Shown one piece after another: positions 7,511 through 16,411 of a stretch of DNA of 29,935 bases. The notes under the pieces were generated by a model. The model was not told where the DNA came from and ran no database searches. It was given only the letters and a program-made list of their open reading frames with translations. The stretch spans positions 1-29,935 of the forward strand of contig JAZDMB010000054.1 in assembly GCA_043801445.1 (NCBI GenBank). Direction: 5' to 3'. Source of the DNA: JAZDFP01 sp043801445 (lineage in GTDB: Bacteria > Planctomycetota > MHYJ01 > JACQXL01). Position 1 is the first letter of the stretch; the number at the start of each line of letters is the position of its first letter. The translations under genes and the position numbers were made by a program.

Positions 7511-8584
7511 ATGAGAATTTATAAATACGTTTTAGCAGTTATCATTACGATATTCGTCGGACTCATACTCGGTTGCCAGACATCTTTTCAGGGAAAACAA
7601 GCAATTGATACTCCAACCCCCGAGCAATCTTCTAGGCCGAGAAATATTATTCTTATCGGGTGGGATGGGGCTCAGAGAAATCATGTTAACGAATGCCTGT
7701 CAAAAGGGGAACTGCCTAACATAAAGAAACTCAGCTCCGAAGGCGCATACGTGGAAATTGATGTCCATAAAGGTGAGAATACCGCCACGAAGGCAGGCTG
7801 GTCCCAGATACTTACCGGCTACAGACCTGAAATTACCGGTGTATATACTAATTCCAATTACCAGCCTATACCAAAGGGATATACGGTATTTGAACGGCTG
7901 GAGCAGTATTTTGGTGCTGATAATTTTATTACGATTGCTGTGATAGGAAAAAAAGGTCATGTTGATGCTGACCCGCCCCAGCGCATCAAACTGTCCGATG
8001 AAAACGAGAAACCAAGGAAGAAAAATAAGGGTAAGAAGAAAAAAGAAGAAGGAAAAATTGCTGTTGAAGACGGCGTAAAATATCGCGTCATTCCCGGTAA
8101 ACCTTATTACTACACCAAAGATGGAATGGATTTGTTTATTAACGGATTGGTAGAAGATGAAAAAGTAGGGACTAAGGCAATGGAACTTCTGGAAAAATAC
8201 AAGAATAAATCGTTTTTCTTCTTTATCCATTTTGCAGAAGTTGACCATAACGGGCATAAGTATGGCGAAAATTCTAAGGAATATAATGATGCCATCATTT
8301 CAGCCGATACCTGGACAGGCAAGATTATGCAGAAACTAAAAGAGTTAAAGTTATACGATGAAACACGTATTTATGTCACAGCTGACCACGGATTTAATGA
8401 AGGCGAAAGGAATCACAGGGATGCCCCGTTTATTTTTCTTGCAACTAATGATTCTAATGTAATCGCAGAAAAAGGCGACAGGGCTGATATTACACCGACC
8501 ATCTTGGATAGATTCGGGGTTAATCTCAATCAGATTCGGCCTTCTTTGGGTGGTCAGCCGTTAACTAAACATCGTGTTAAATAA
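7511..8584 (+). CDS. Lipoprotein of the type I phosphodiesterase/alkaline phosphatase superfamily
   Basis: 357 residues. A signal peptide ends in the lipobox LILGC. The fold signature is clear: NIILIGWDGA (first metal aspartate), ENTATKAGWSQILTGY with the likely nucleophile Thr, FIHFAEVDHNGHKYG (Asp and His metal ligands), TADHGF (Asp-His) and a late His in NHRDAP. These are the ligands expected for a two-zinc phosphodiesterase, nucleotide pyrophosphatase or sulfatase-like enzyme; the substrate cannot be told. A lysine-rich loop near residues 160-185 is unusual and could contact a polyanion. It sits between two paralogous exported helical proteins, with GGTGA upstream of the ATG as ribosome site. 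The lipobox suggests a membrane-anchored enzyme acting outside the cytoplasm. Confidence 0.88.
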   Translation: MRIYKYVLAVIITIFVGLILGCQTSFQGKQAIDTPTPEQSSRPRNIILIGWDGAQRNHVNECLSKGELPNIKKLSSEGAYVEIDVHKGENTATKAGWSQILTGYRPEITGVYTNSNYQPIPKGYTVFERLEQYFGADNFITIAVIGKKGHVDADPPQRIKLSDENEKPRKKNKGKKKKEEGKIAVEDGVKYRVIPGKPYYYTKDGMDLFINGLVEDEKVGTKAMELLEKYKNKSFFFFIHFAEVDHNGHKYGENSKEYNDAIISADTWTGKIMQKLKELKLYDETRIYVTADHGFNEGERNHRDAPFIFLATNDSNVIAEKGDRADITPTILDRFGVNLNQIRPSLGGQPLTKHRVK

Positions 8585-8622
8585 ACAAAATAGTTGAACC
8601 GTATTAGACGAGGAGGTGTATT

Positions 8623-9615
8623 ATGAAAAGGATATTACTGACTGGGTATCTGTTGATTACTCTATTAATATGTAGCGTAATTTTACCGGGAGATCTGCCA
8701 AGTGCAGAAAATAATAATAACCCTCAAGCCAGGGCCAAGGTGGGCGACTTACGGCATGAAATCAGTCTGATTAATCTGGTCAATGGGCTTAACTTTAATG
8801 AAAAACAACTTGACCAGTTAATAACTATTATTAAAGAAACAATCTCTCTGCGCGAGGTTTACCAAGAGAAAATTAACGCTCTTTCTGTAGAAGAAGCAGG
8901 GGAATGCACTAAAGTAAGAGAAATTCTGATTGAACGCGGTCCTAATATTGACCCGCAAGAAGGCAAGAAGGCCGGTGAACTAAAAGAAAAAATAGAAGAA
9001 GTACAGGAGGAATTGCAGACAAAATTAACAGAATTTCAAACAAAAACAGAAGTAATTCTAACCGAGGCGCAAAAAGAGGTCGTTGGCACCTTTAAAAATT
9101 GTCTTATTCCTATTCCCAGCTTAAGAAATCCGGTTCGGGTCGGACAAACTGCTTCAAATGAAAAAGAAATTAAAGCGCTCAGACAGCTCCGGTCAATTCC
9201 CCAGAAGGCCTATGACAAAAAACGCAGCCAGATTTTAGAAAAACAGTTCAAGCATTTTGAAGAGAAATACGGCAAATTAACCGAAGAAGAAAAAGCCAAA
9301 GAAGAAGCCCGGCTTTTTGGATTAGTCGATGAAGTCCGAGCAATGAGCGCGGAAGAATTTGAGTTGAATAAAGAAGAAGTTGCCGCACAATATAAGATAA
9401 AAAATAAAGCAGAAGAATTATCCGAACAACTGAAAGAGCTTAAAGAATATCGCACCTCAGATAAACCCAAATTAAATAAAATCGGACACTATTTTCTTGA
9501 CCCAACAATGCTGGGAGTATTAGAAACCAGATTAAAGAACCTAAAGAATTTTAAAGCACCTGCACCGGCCAATCTGGATAATATCGGGAATAAGGCCGGT
9601 CAATCAGAAAAGTAA
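8623..9615 (+). CDS. Exported helical protein of unknown function (paralogue B)
   Basis: 330 residues. The signal peptide (MKRILLTGYLLITLLICSVI) probably ends at PSA-ENN. The AGGAGGTG ribosome site 4-5 bp before the ATG is the strongest in the window, suggesting high expression. The mature protein is helical and charged, with coiled-coil potential in the KEKIEEVQEELQTKLTEFQT region. It is collinear with paralogue A (6500-7486), sharing LVNGLN, AQKE-V/I, CLIP, NPVR-GQ and VRAM-x-x-EFELN. Both C termini end with APA-x-LD-x-I. The pair flanks the phosphodiesterase-like lipoprotein, so they may act on or with it. No known family is recognised with confidence. Confidence 0.85.
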   Translation: MKRILLTGYLLITLLICSVILPGDLPSAENNNNPQARAKVGDLRHEISLINLVNGLNFNEKQLDQLITIIKETISLREVYQEKINALSVEEAGECTKVREILIERGPNIDPQEGKKAGELKEKIEEVQEELQTKLTEFQTKTEVILTEAQKEVVGTFKNCLIPIPSLRNPVRVGQTASNEKEIKALRQLRSIPQKAYDKKRSQILEKQFKHFEEKYGKLTEEEKAKEEARLFGLVDEVRAMSAEEFELNKEEVAAQYKIKNKAEELSEQLKELKEYRTSDKPKLNKIGHYFLDPTMLGVLETRLKNLKNFKAPAPANLDNIGNKAGQSEK

Positions 9616-9632
9616 AACTATTTCAAGAGTAG

Positions 9633-10808
9633 ATGAAAATTACTAATCATCCCGATAGTCTTATTTCTCGAAGGAGATTTTTCAGGGAGATTACCGGACT
9701 GGGCCTGACCGTTGCATCACTTCCGCTCGCCCTTAAGGTTCTCTTAGACTTCCATCAAGAAATATGGGCTGATAAAGAAAAGCAGAAAAGTATAGCCAAA
9801 ATTATTGAAGCTCATTACTATGAGAAACTTGAAAATAACAAAATCAAATGTACGCTCTGTCCCAATTTTCATATCTACAAACCCGGCGAAGTGTCTTTCT
9901 GTTTTACCCGGGTTAATCATAACGGCGTTCTGATGTCCCATGCTTATAATAATCCCTGCACCCTGAATATTGACCCGATAGAAAAAGGACCTTTCAATCA
10001 TTTCCTGCCCGGAACTAATTCGCTTTCTATCGGATTGGGCGGATGTAATCTGCGGTGTCTTTATTGTCAAAACTGGCAGGTTTCAACCGAACGGCCGGAA
10101 AAAGTTGCCAAGTGTGATTTTGATAAAGAAGATTGCCTGGCCGGAACAAAAGAAAAAGAATGCCGGACCATTTGTTATACTTATACGGAACCGATGATTT
10201 ATCCCGAGTATATAAAAGAAGTGGCAAATTATACTGCTGCAAAAGGGATTCGTAATCTTATATGCACATCGGCTTTTACAAATCCCCAACCGCTCAAAGA
10301 CATCTGCAAGGTAGTCAGCGGATTTGCCGTCACGCTTAAGGCGTTTAATGATAAGTTTTACCAGAAGATTTGCGGGCAGACCCTGGCGCCGACTCTTAAA
10401 TCCATGGAAATTATCAGGGCCGAAAAGAAACATCTGGAAATCATTAACTTGATTGTGCCTTCTTATAATGATGATTTGGGAGTAATCAAACAGATGTGCC
10501 AGTGGATTAAGAAAAATTTAGGAGAAGATACACCTTTGCATTTCGGAAGATTCTATCCTGAATACAAACTGAAAGACCTGCCACCCACACCGATTAAAAC
10601 GATAGAATCAGCCCGACAAATTGGGTTGGATGAGGGATTGAAATATGTCTATACCTTTAATGTTGCTCCGCACGAAGGCAACAATACTTTCTGCCCGAAT
10701 TGCAAGAAACCTGTCATCAAAAGATTAGGCTTCAAAATCATAGAAAATAACCTTCCTAACGGCAAGTGCAAATTCTGCGATCAGCAAATAACTGGTGTTT
10801 GGGAATAA
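9633..10808 (+). CDS. Radical SAM protein, AmmeMemoRadiSam type, with Tat-like leader
   Basis: 391 residues. The N terminus has SRRRFFRE followed by a hydrophobic stretch (ITGLGLTVASLPLAL), a good twin-arginine signal. Then comes YYEKLENNKIKCTLCPNFH, a cysteine-containing lead-in typical of the AmmeMemoRadiSam radical SAM enzymes, with DPIEKGPFNHFLPG and the cluster motif CNLRCLYCQNW (CX3CX2C). A non-canonical Cys-rich insert (residues about 160-182) and a C-terminal CPNC...CKFC four-cysteine site could bind another metal centre. The usual partners Memo and AMMECR1 are not in the window. It follows paralogue B by 17 bp and is probably in the same operon. The reaction is unknown. Confidence 0.88.
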   Translation: MKITNHPDSLISRRRFFREITGLGLTVASLPLALKVLLDFHQEIWADKEKQKSIAKIIEAHYYEKLENNKIKCTLCPNFHIYKPGEVSFCFTRVNHNGVLMSHAYNNPCTLNIDPIEKGPFNHFLPGTNSLSIGLGGCNLRCLYCQNWQVSTERPEKVAKCDFDKEDCLAGTKEKECRTICYTYTEPMIYPEYIKEVANYTAAKGIRNLICTSAFTNPQPLKDICKVVSGFAVTLKAFNDKFYQKICGQTLAPTLKSMEIIRAEKKHLEIINLIVPSYNDDLGVIKQMCQWIKKNLGEDTPLHFGRFYPEYKLKDLPPTPIKTIESARQIGLDEGLKYVYTFNVAPHEGNNTFCPNCKKPVIKRLGFKIIENNLPNGKCKFCDQQITGVWE

Positions 10809-10827
10809 TATTTAATAAGCAGTTCTA

Positions 10828-10856
10828 TTGACACCGACAAAAAATAATGCTAATAA
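10828..10856 (+). promoter_or_regulatory. Predicted sigma-70 promoter for the pseudopilin operon
   Basis: TTGACA (10828-10833) is separated by exactly 17 bp from TAATAA (10851-10856), a near-consensus vegetative promoter 33 bp before the GspK-like start codon. It lies in the 80-bp gap after the radical SAM gene, which separates the two operons. Confidence 0.55.
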
Positions 10857-10888
10857 GATATAAGATATATTAATCCATGTGAGAATAT

Positions 10889-13800
10889 ATGAAAAAGAAT
10901 AAATACTCATTACGCGCACCCAAAAATGGCATATTCCAAAAGGCATTTAATAATCAGGGCATCACATTAGTTATTATCCTTTTGATACTAACCTCTCTGA
11001 TAATTCTGGCGATACCATTTGCCGGTTCAATGTTATTTAAGGAGAAGAGCAGCAAGGATGTTCTTCAAACTAATCAGAGTCGTTTTGCTGCGATAGGCGC
11101 CCGTAATAGCGCGATAAATTTACTTCTGCGCACCCATAATTTTTACGAATTAAACACCGGCGCTTCTGCTCCTTTTAATACACCTGATTATGATACGACT
11201 AATGAATTCGAAACCAATCTTTATCAATTCAGCCAGATACCTTCTGACCCCAAAGGAACAATCTGGTCTGCCATAGCAGAAGATGAGCAGGCAAAAATAA
11301 ATTTAACTACAGCGCCGCGTCGGGTTGTTAATCAATTAAAATCGCTTATCCAAACAAGCGATGACCCGCAACATTTTCTCACCGAATATTCTTATCGTTC
11401 CACGACCTGGATTGCCGCTCAAAACCTGGGCGGTTATAAACTTTATACCGGAAAAGACGGCAGGCAATATCATGTTATTTATTTAGATAATAGCGGCCCT
11501 TTTTATAACGAGGAAGGCTGCCGGGTGCGTCTCCAGCAGGGTAATGAAGAATTTATCGCTTATGTTGCGTTTGAACCTTGTCCTGACTGTAAAGCTGTCA
11601 GGGAAATACCTTATACAATTAATAGTGTTCCGGGAAATCATACCGGTTGGGAATCATCAAGTTCGACACCGGTAATATGGCGTAATCTGGGTTCGCAGGT
11701 TTCTGTTTATTTAGACCGGGTTGTACCAAATAATTTTCTGGATGGAACTACTATTGTTGAGGTAGAACAACCCCATCCGATTAATATTAATACCGCTTCT
11801 ATTGAAGTAATAAGCGCTGTGATTTCCGGAGTAGGTCATAAGACTTATAATCTTGATGGCTCTATAAGCGATACCACAATTTCTTTGGCAGAAGCCACAT
11901 CTTTAGCAAATGATATAAAGAAAACGATTTTTACCAAACCGCTTGATTTGGAAAATTTCATAACCAATACCAGCATTATTTCAGCCGACCAAAAACCGGA
12001 CCTGAGAACCAGTGTATTATACGCTCGCGATAACTCTTTGGCTAATATGGTTGACAGAAAATTCGCCGGGACATTACCTTTTTGCTTTCGTTCTTTTGAT
12101 ATCTATACTATGAATTCTACCGGTATTATTAATCGCTCTTCCGGCAGTCAGGCAGGTCAGACGACTCTTAATGAAATCGTTGATATTGCTCCTGTTGGCG
12201 AAGTGATAACTTGGTCGATAGAAAGCCAATATGATTTTGATTCCCAATTTTATACATTTTTAGGTAATCCCTTGAAAATGGTTACTTATCCCAACTTAAC
12301 CAATCCGGGAACAAGGTATTATTATGATACAGGCCGGGATCCTGATTGTTCAAGGACCGTAAATAACGGTTACCTGAAATTAAGAGCCGCAGAGGATAAT
12401 CGGAATAAAAGCATTAGAATAGATAATTCTTTTTCAGATACCTATGATGAAGGAGTTACACTTCCCTTGGATTATAATCGGGATAATGTTTTTGATTTTT
12501 ATGGGCTAGCAGATACGGGGAAATATGGAATTCATGCCGGTGGTGTAGAGTTCTGGATAAAATTCAATTCAATCCCGGTTAGCCGGGCATATTTCTTTGA
12601 TACAAAACAGTCAGATTATGAAAATAGACTAGCAGTATGGTATGAAAGTAATAATTTGGTCTTATCGGTATGCGACGCTACTGTAGAGAGAAAAGCATCT
12701 CAAATAAGGGCGCCGGTTACTCTTGAAGCAAATGTCTGGTATCATATCGGGGCTTATTGGAAAGAACCTAAATACGCTCAATTAGCATTATTTCTGGATG
12801 GCAGGCCGGTCGGTTCTTTTAGTCATTATGACGATTCAGACCAGAAAATTCTTGCAGAACTTACCGCTGACCTCCCTGATGAGGCAAATATGAGTCAAGC
12901 CGCAACGCAAATCACTATTTCCGTAAACTCCACAACCGGATTTCCAACAGCAGGCTCTATTGAAATCGGCGAAGAAATTATTGCATATAATTCTATCGAA
13001 TCAAACGGTTTTGTCGTTTCAACAACTTGGGGCGGAGGAGTATTAGACAGAAAAAAAACAGGAAGAGGCTGGAGCGGCTCACAGATTGTAGACCATCCGG
13101 CCGGATCAAAAGTTACCATACACGGCTATTCAACAGCGTTTGTTCCAACAATTCAAATAATCGGCTATCCCGATATTAATTTGAATCCCTTACCGATTGG
13201 TGGTGCCAGATTATTAGGTAGTATTCCTTCTGAAAACCCTCAGATTGAACTAGGTGGATACATTAGCGATATTGATACTACAATTATACTCTCTTCTACT
13301 ACAAATATGGCTTCCAAAGGATATGTCAGGATTGATAACGAAGTAATTTATTATGGTAGTGTAGTGCTTGGAGAGCCTGGGCAAATTAGTGATTGTAACC
13401 GGGGACAATTAGGGACTGTGCGAGCAGAACATTTTGGGCTTCCGCTTAATGTGACTCCGGTTATTATTTTTTCTGTGCTTGTTGATAATAATACCAATTA
13501 TCCCTCACCGGTTATTATTCAAATTGATGATGAATGGATAGGGCCTCTTCAGACATTAGATTCAGAGTTCTTTACGGGTATAGTAAGCGGAGGAAGCCCT
13601 TTAGATATTATTCGTGGATGGGTTTCTGACCCTAAATCGCATACCGATACCACTGCACCGATTATTCCGGTATTGGCAACCGTATTGACCGGTACCGCAA
13701 AAAACGATGTGGTTACTATTATAGAAACCGACCAGACTACTAATCCTAAAGAAGAGAAAACCATTAGAAATTCATGGACAGACGGAAGCTCAAACTTATT

Positions 13801-14854
13801 TGCCTTTACAAGTAATCTTAATCGCAGTTATACCGTAGATAATATAACAAGAATATTAAAATTTCCGTCTGATGAATTGCCATCATATCTGCCGGCGAGT
13901 TTTACCGTTGGTAGCGGTCTTGATGCGACTATTGACGAGATAAAATTCCTGAGCGGCGAAAAAGGATATTATGTAACAGAAGAAATACTGCGCTCGTCCG
14001 ATGCCGGCAAAACTGCCGTTCAATTTAATGGAGCCTCATTAGATACCAGTGGAATTGTTAAAGTCGGCGATGAATATATCGGTTACGCTACTATAAACGC
14101 CGGAACTAGTCTCACGAATTGTAAAAGAGGCTATCTTAATTCGTCTGTCCTGACGCACGATAAAAAACAAAGGGCATTTAACCTCTCGGCGCTTTTACCG
14201 GTTTCAGCATTAACCACGGATATTTCAGCAGAAGGTTCCGTAATATCCATTACTAACGTCAACGGTTTTGCCGCCAATGGCGGTTATTTATTGATTGGAA
14301 ACGATTTGAATACTGCCGAAGTTGTAGGTTATTGCAATATAGTAAATTCATCTTTCGTTATGCCTGCTCATAGTAATGGAATTTTCAGGGGTGCGTTCGG
14401 AACAAACGAACAAGCGCACAATACCAATACCCTTTGTTACGGAATACCTTTTCGCTATTGGGATTTACAGAAAGCAGACGCTTTTGACAACCAGATGGCT
14501 TATTTCCAGGCCGCTCATTATGCCCGCGGCGCTACCTGGAAAAAAATATCATGGAATGAAACCCATACACCATCTAATGATAGTTTGGTCAGGCTGAGAT
14601 TTTTAGCGCGATTTAATAACCAACCGCCCTGGAATACATCGCCCACTAATCAAAAAGACGGAATCTTTGAATTTACTGACCCCAATGGCGCAAATAGTAT
14701 AAATATCCAAGCCGACCAAATAGAAGTAATGGTGTTTTTCCAGTATTTACCGGGAGCCTTTTCCAGTAACGCCTGGAAACGATCTCCTTTATTGGAAAAT
14801 ATTTATGTTGAATACGATAAACCTGTTGTAACCCTATCACGGCAGGAAAGATAA
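10889..14854 (+). CDS. Giant GspK-like pseudopilin with LamG-like and repeat modules
   Basis: 1321 residues, about four times the usual GspK length. A prepilin-like leader ends NNQG before ITLVIILLILTSLIIL; the +5 glutamate is missing, as in GspK minor pseudopilins. ARNSAINLLL and the helix-hairpin-helix-like PININTASIEVISAVISGVG (about residues 294-314) also fit GspK. Beyond about residue 500 there is a LamG/concanavalin-like domain (VEFWIKFNS, ANVWYHIGAYW, LFLDGRPVGSF). Then come about four repeats of a small beta module with the pattern ITI-x-ST-GFP-G-I-IG-EII-Y ... RG-GT ... H-G-V at roughly residues 664-747, 784-867, 1038-1097 and 1104-1187. The downstream GspJ-like protein ends with the same module. 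It likely caps a pilus or type II-like fibre and exposes adhesive domains. Confidence 0.8.
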   Translation: MKKNKYSLRAPKNGIFQKAFNNQGITLVIILLILTSLIILAIPFAGSMLFKEKSSKDVLQTNQSRFAAIGARNSAINLLLRTHNFYELNTGASAPFNTPDYDTTNEFETNLYQFSQIPSDPKGTIWSAIAEDEQAKINLTTAPRRVVNQLKSLIQTSDDPQHFLTEYSYRSTTWIAAQNLGGYKLYTGKDGRQYHVIYLDNSGPFYNEEGCRVRLQQGNEEFIAYVAFEPCPDCKAVREIPYTINSVPGNHTGWESSSSTPVIWRNLGSQVSVYLDRVVPNNFLDGTTIVEVEQPHPININTASIEVISAVISGVGHKTYNLDGSISDTTISLAEATSLANDIKKTIFTKPLDLENFITNTSIISADQKPDLRTSVLYARDNSLANMVDRKFAGTLPFCFRSFDIYTMNSTGIINRSSGSQAGQTTLNEIVDIAPVGEVITWSIESQYDFDSQFYTFLGNPLKMVTYPNLTNPGTRYYYDTGRDPDCSRTVNNGYLKLRAAEDNRNKSIRIDNSFSDTYDEGVTLPLDYNRDNVFDFYGLADTGKYGIHAGGVEFWIKFNSIPVSRAYFFDTKQSDYENRLAVWYESNNLVLSVCDATVERKASQIRAPVTLEANVWYHIGAYWKEPKYAQLALFLDGRPVGSFSHYDDSDQKILAELTADLPDEANMSQAATQITISVNSTTGFPTAGSIEIGEEIIAYNSIESNGFVVSTTWGGGVLDRKKTGRGWSGSQIVDHPAGSKVTIHGYSTAFVPTIQIIGYPDINLNPLPIGGARLLGSIPSENPQIELGGYISDIDTTIILSSTTNMASKGYVRIDNEVIYYGSVVLGEPGQISDCNRGQLGTVRAEHFGLPLNVTPVIIFSVLVDNNTNYPSPVIIQIDDEWIGPLQTLDSEFFTGIVSGGSPLDIIRGWVSDPKSHTDTTAPIIPVLATVLTGTAKNDVVTIIETDQTTNPKEEKTIRNSWTDGSSNLFAFTSNLNRSYTVDNITRILKFPSDELPSYLPASFTVGSGLDATIDEIKFLSGEKGYYVTEEILRSSDAGKTAVQFNGASLDTSGIVKVGDEYIGYATINAGTSLTNCKRGYLNSSVLTHDKKQRAFNLSALLPVSALTTDISAEGSVISITNVNGFAANGGYLLIGNDLNTAEVVGYCNIVNSSFVMPAHSNGIFRGAFGTNEQAHNTNTLCYGIPFRYWDLQKADAFDNQMAYFQAAHYARGATWKKISWNETHTPSNDSLVRLRFLARFNNQPPWNTSPTNQKDGIFEFTDPNGANSINIQADQIEVMVFFQYLPGAFSSNAWKRSPLLENIYVEYDKPVVTLSRQER

Positions 14855-15853
14855 ATGAAACTAAAAACTAATGAACGACTACCTTCTACGAAGTCCGGGT
14901 TCACTTTATTAGAGATTCTTATTGCATCAACTATCTTTGTCTTTTTGGCCGTTCTCCTGGCCGGACTTCTCCAGACCGGAATCGATTTGTGGAAAACCGG
15001 CGAAACCAGCGGTGATGTCACGGAACGCGGCCAGATAATCATGGAACAGGTAAAAAAAGATTTGGCGACTGTATTTACCGAACCGGATAAGGAAACTGTG
15101 GCAGTTTATGGATTTGATGAATCATTACCCCTTGAAAAATCCTATTCATTTGAACCGTCATTTTATTCCGGAGTTGATCAGCAAGGCAATCAATGGCTTT
15201 ATTTGATTCATCTGGATAATGATAATTTTTATAATTATATTTCATCGACATATCAAACGTCCAAACAACGCATTGCTTATTATATAAGCGGCACCGCAAC
15301 TTCCAATCCGCAGTTAGTTAGAGGTATTATAGATGAAACCACCGCTGTGAACTTCTGGCAACAACAACAAATACAGGGTATTCCTTCAGCCCAGACCAGC
15401 CAGACTTTTGATGATATTCTATATTTGGGATGCACTTTTTATGATTACAATTCCCTGAACCCGGTAACAATATGGGATTCGCGGGTCACGATTACCCAGA
15501 CAATACAGACACAGACATATCCGGTCGTTCCGCAAACACTACCCCAAGTCATTCAGGTGGCATTAGATATAAAATCTTTGCCATTGAATACGCTTAAAAT
15601 AAAACTTGCGGAAAATGTTGGCGCTTCGGCAACGCAAGTAAAAATAAATACTCCGCGCTCATTACTGGGATTTGGAAGCTATATTAAAATCGGAGCCGAA
15701 TGGCTTTTAGTTCAAAAAAAGTATCAGTATAATTTAACTGTATCCCGAGGTGTAAGAAATACTGCCCCGGCAACCTTTAGTAGCGGCGACGAAGTTCAAT
15801 ATGGCGAAACCATTGAAAATAAAATTTATCTGTCTACCGCTAAGACAAAGTAA
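14855..15853 (+). CDS. GspJ-like minor pseudopilin with extra C-terminal module
   Basis: 332 residues. The prepilin leader ends STKSG before FTLLEILIASTIFVFLAVLL, with glutamate at +5 as required for methylation and assembly. ERGQIIMEQVKKDLATVF follows, as in PulJ/GspJ. The start codon directly abuts the stop of the GspK-like gene (TAAATG), so translation is coupled. The last about 80 residues (VGASATQVKINTPRSLLGFG, then IKIGAEWLLV, SRGVRNTAPATFSSGDEV) repeat the beta module found four times in the GspK-like protein; a typical GspJ is about 200 residues. It presumably joins GspI- and GspK-like partners in a tip complex in the inner membrane and periplasm. Confidence 0.82.
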   Translation: MKLKTNERLPSTKSGFTLLEILIASTIFVFLAVLLAGLLQTGIDLWKTGETSGDVTERGQIIMEQVKKDLATVFTEPDKETVAVYGFDESLPLEKSYSFEPSFYSGVDQQGNQWLYLIHLDNDNFYNYISSTYQTSKQRIAYYISGTATSNPQLVRGIIDETTAVNFWQQQQIQGIPSAQTSQTFDDILYLGCTFYDYNSLNPVTIWDSRVTITQTIQTQTYPVVPQTLPQVIQVALDIKSLPLNTLKIKLAENVGASATQVKINTPRSLLGFGSYIKIGAEWLLVQKKYQYNLTVSRGVRNTAPATFSSGDEVQYGETIENKIYLSTAKTK

Positions 15854-15859
15854 TGTTAT

Positions 15860-16285
15860 ATGAAATACTCAAATCCTCCGCCCCGACGTAACGTCGGGAA
15901 AGGTTTCAGTCTTTTAGAGGTTTTAGTCGCTTTGATGATTCTTGTATTTGGCTTAGCCACTATTTTTGGATTATATGGAGCCGCATCCTATTCTCATCGT
16001 CGTGGTCTTAATGATGCCCTGATAACCAGAATGGCAACAGCCATTTTTTCAGAATTAGAAAGCGGCCAGCATCCGGCATCTTCGGACCTACAGAATCGCT
16101 CTGCACAAACATGCCCCGGTTTCCCATCAATATATACCTACGACCTTACGCTTGAAACGGTAAGCGGAATGAGTCTCTCGACAGGCAGAATGACAACTTT
16201 GACAATAAAATGGCCTAAAGGAGGAAAAACAATCGGTTCAGAAACATTTAAAACCTACTTGATTTTCCCCAGTCAACAACCGTAA
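15860..16285 (+). CDS. GspI/PilV-like minor pseudopilin
   Basis: 141 residues. The prepilin leader ends RRNVGKG before FSLLEVLVALMILVFGLATI, with the conserved +5 glutamate. The body is short, as for GspI/PilV. It starts 6 bp after the GspJ-like stop. The K-J-I order here is the reverse of the usual GspH-I-J-K order. The codons for the leader PPPRRNV contain a perfect 8-bp palindrome (15882-15898), so part of the leader appears to derive from a repeat. The main pilin, ATPase and platform genes are not in the window. Confidence 0.82.
   Translation: MKYSNPPPRRNVGKGFSLLEVLVALMILVFGLATIFGLYGAASYSHRRGLNDALITRMATAIFSELESGQHPASSDLQNRSAQTCPGFPSIYTYDLTLETVSGMSLSTGRMTTLTIKWPKGGKTIGSETFKTYLIFPSQQP
15882..15898. 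repeat. CCCGACGT-A-ACGTCGGG palindrome in the prepilin leader
   Basis: A perfect 8-bp inverted repeat with a 1-nt centre lies 20 bp inside the GspI-like gene. It encodes part of PRRNVG, the positively charged leader removed by prepilin peptidase, a place that tolerates inserts. A similar small palindrome (CCCGATG-AA-CATCGGG) occurs in the intergenic element at 27770-27956. Confidence 0.7.
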
Positions 16286-16326
16286 CCTGTTATTCCCCTC
16301 AAGATAAATTTAAATATTAAAAGTAG

Positions 16327-16411
16327 CCACAGATTTCACGGATTATTTAATCTGTGCAATCAGTTTTATTAGTCATAAAATCACACCGATTTAAATCCGT
16401 GTAATCTGTGG
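16327..16411. repeat. CCACAGATT...AATCTGTGG intergenic palindrome
   Basis: The left arm CCACAGATTTCACGGATTAT (16327-16346) is nearly complementary to the right arm GATTTAAATCCGTGTAATCT extended by GTGG, giving a long imperfect hairpin of about 85 bp just downstream of the GspI-like stop. Related arms occur at 2668-2700 and 27770-27956. It could act as a transcript-end structure. Confidence 0.85.

Noticed and set aside
7700..8257. 185-codon minus-strand frame opposite the phosphodiesterase-like gene
   Set aside because: It runs antisense to conserved catalytic motifs and has no own features.
10889..15853. Phage tail or diversity-generating retroelement origin for the repeat modules
   Set aside because: There is no reverse transcriptase, template repeat or phage gene; prepilin leaders and the K-J-I order explain the operon better.
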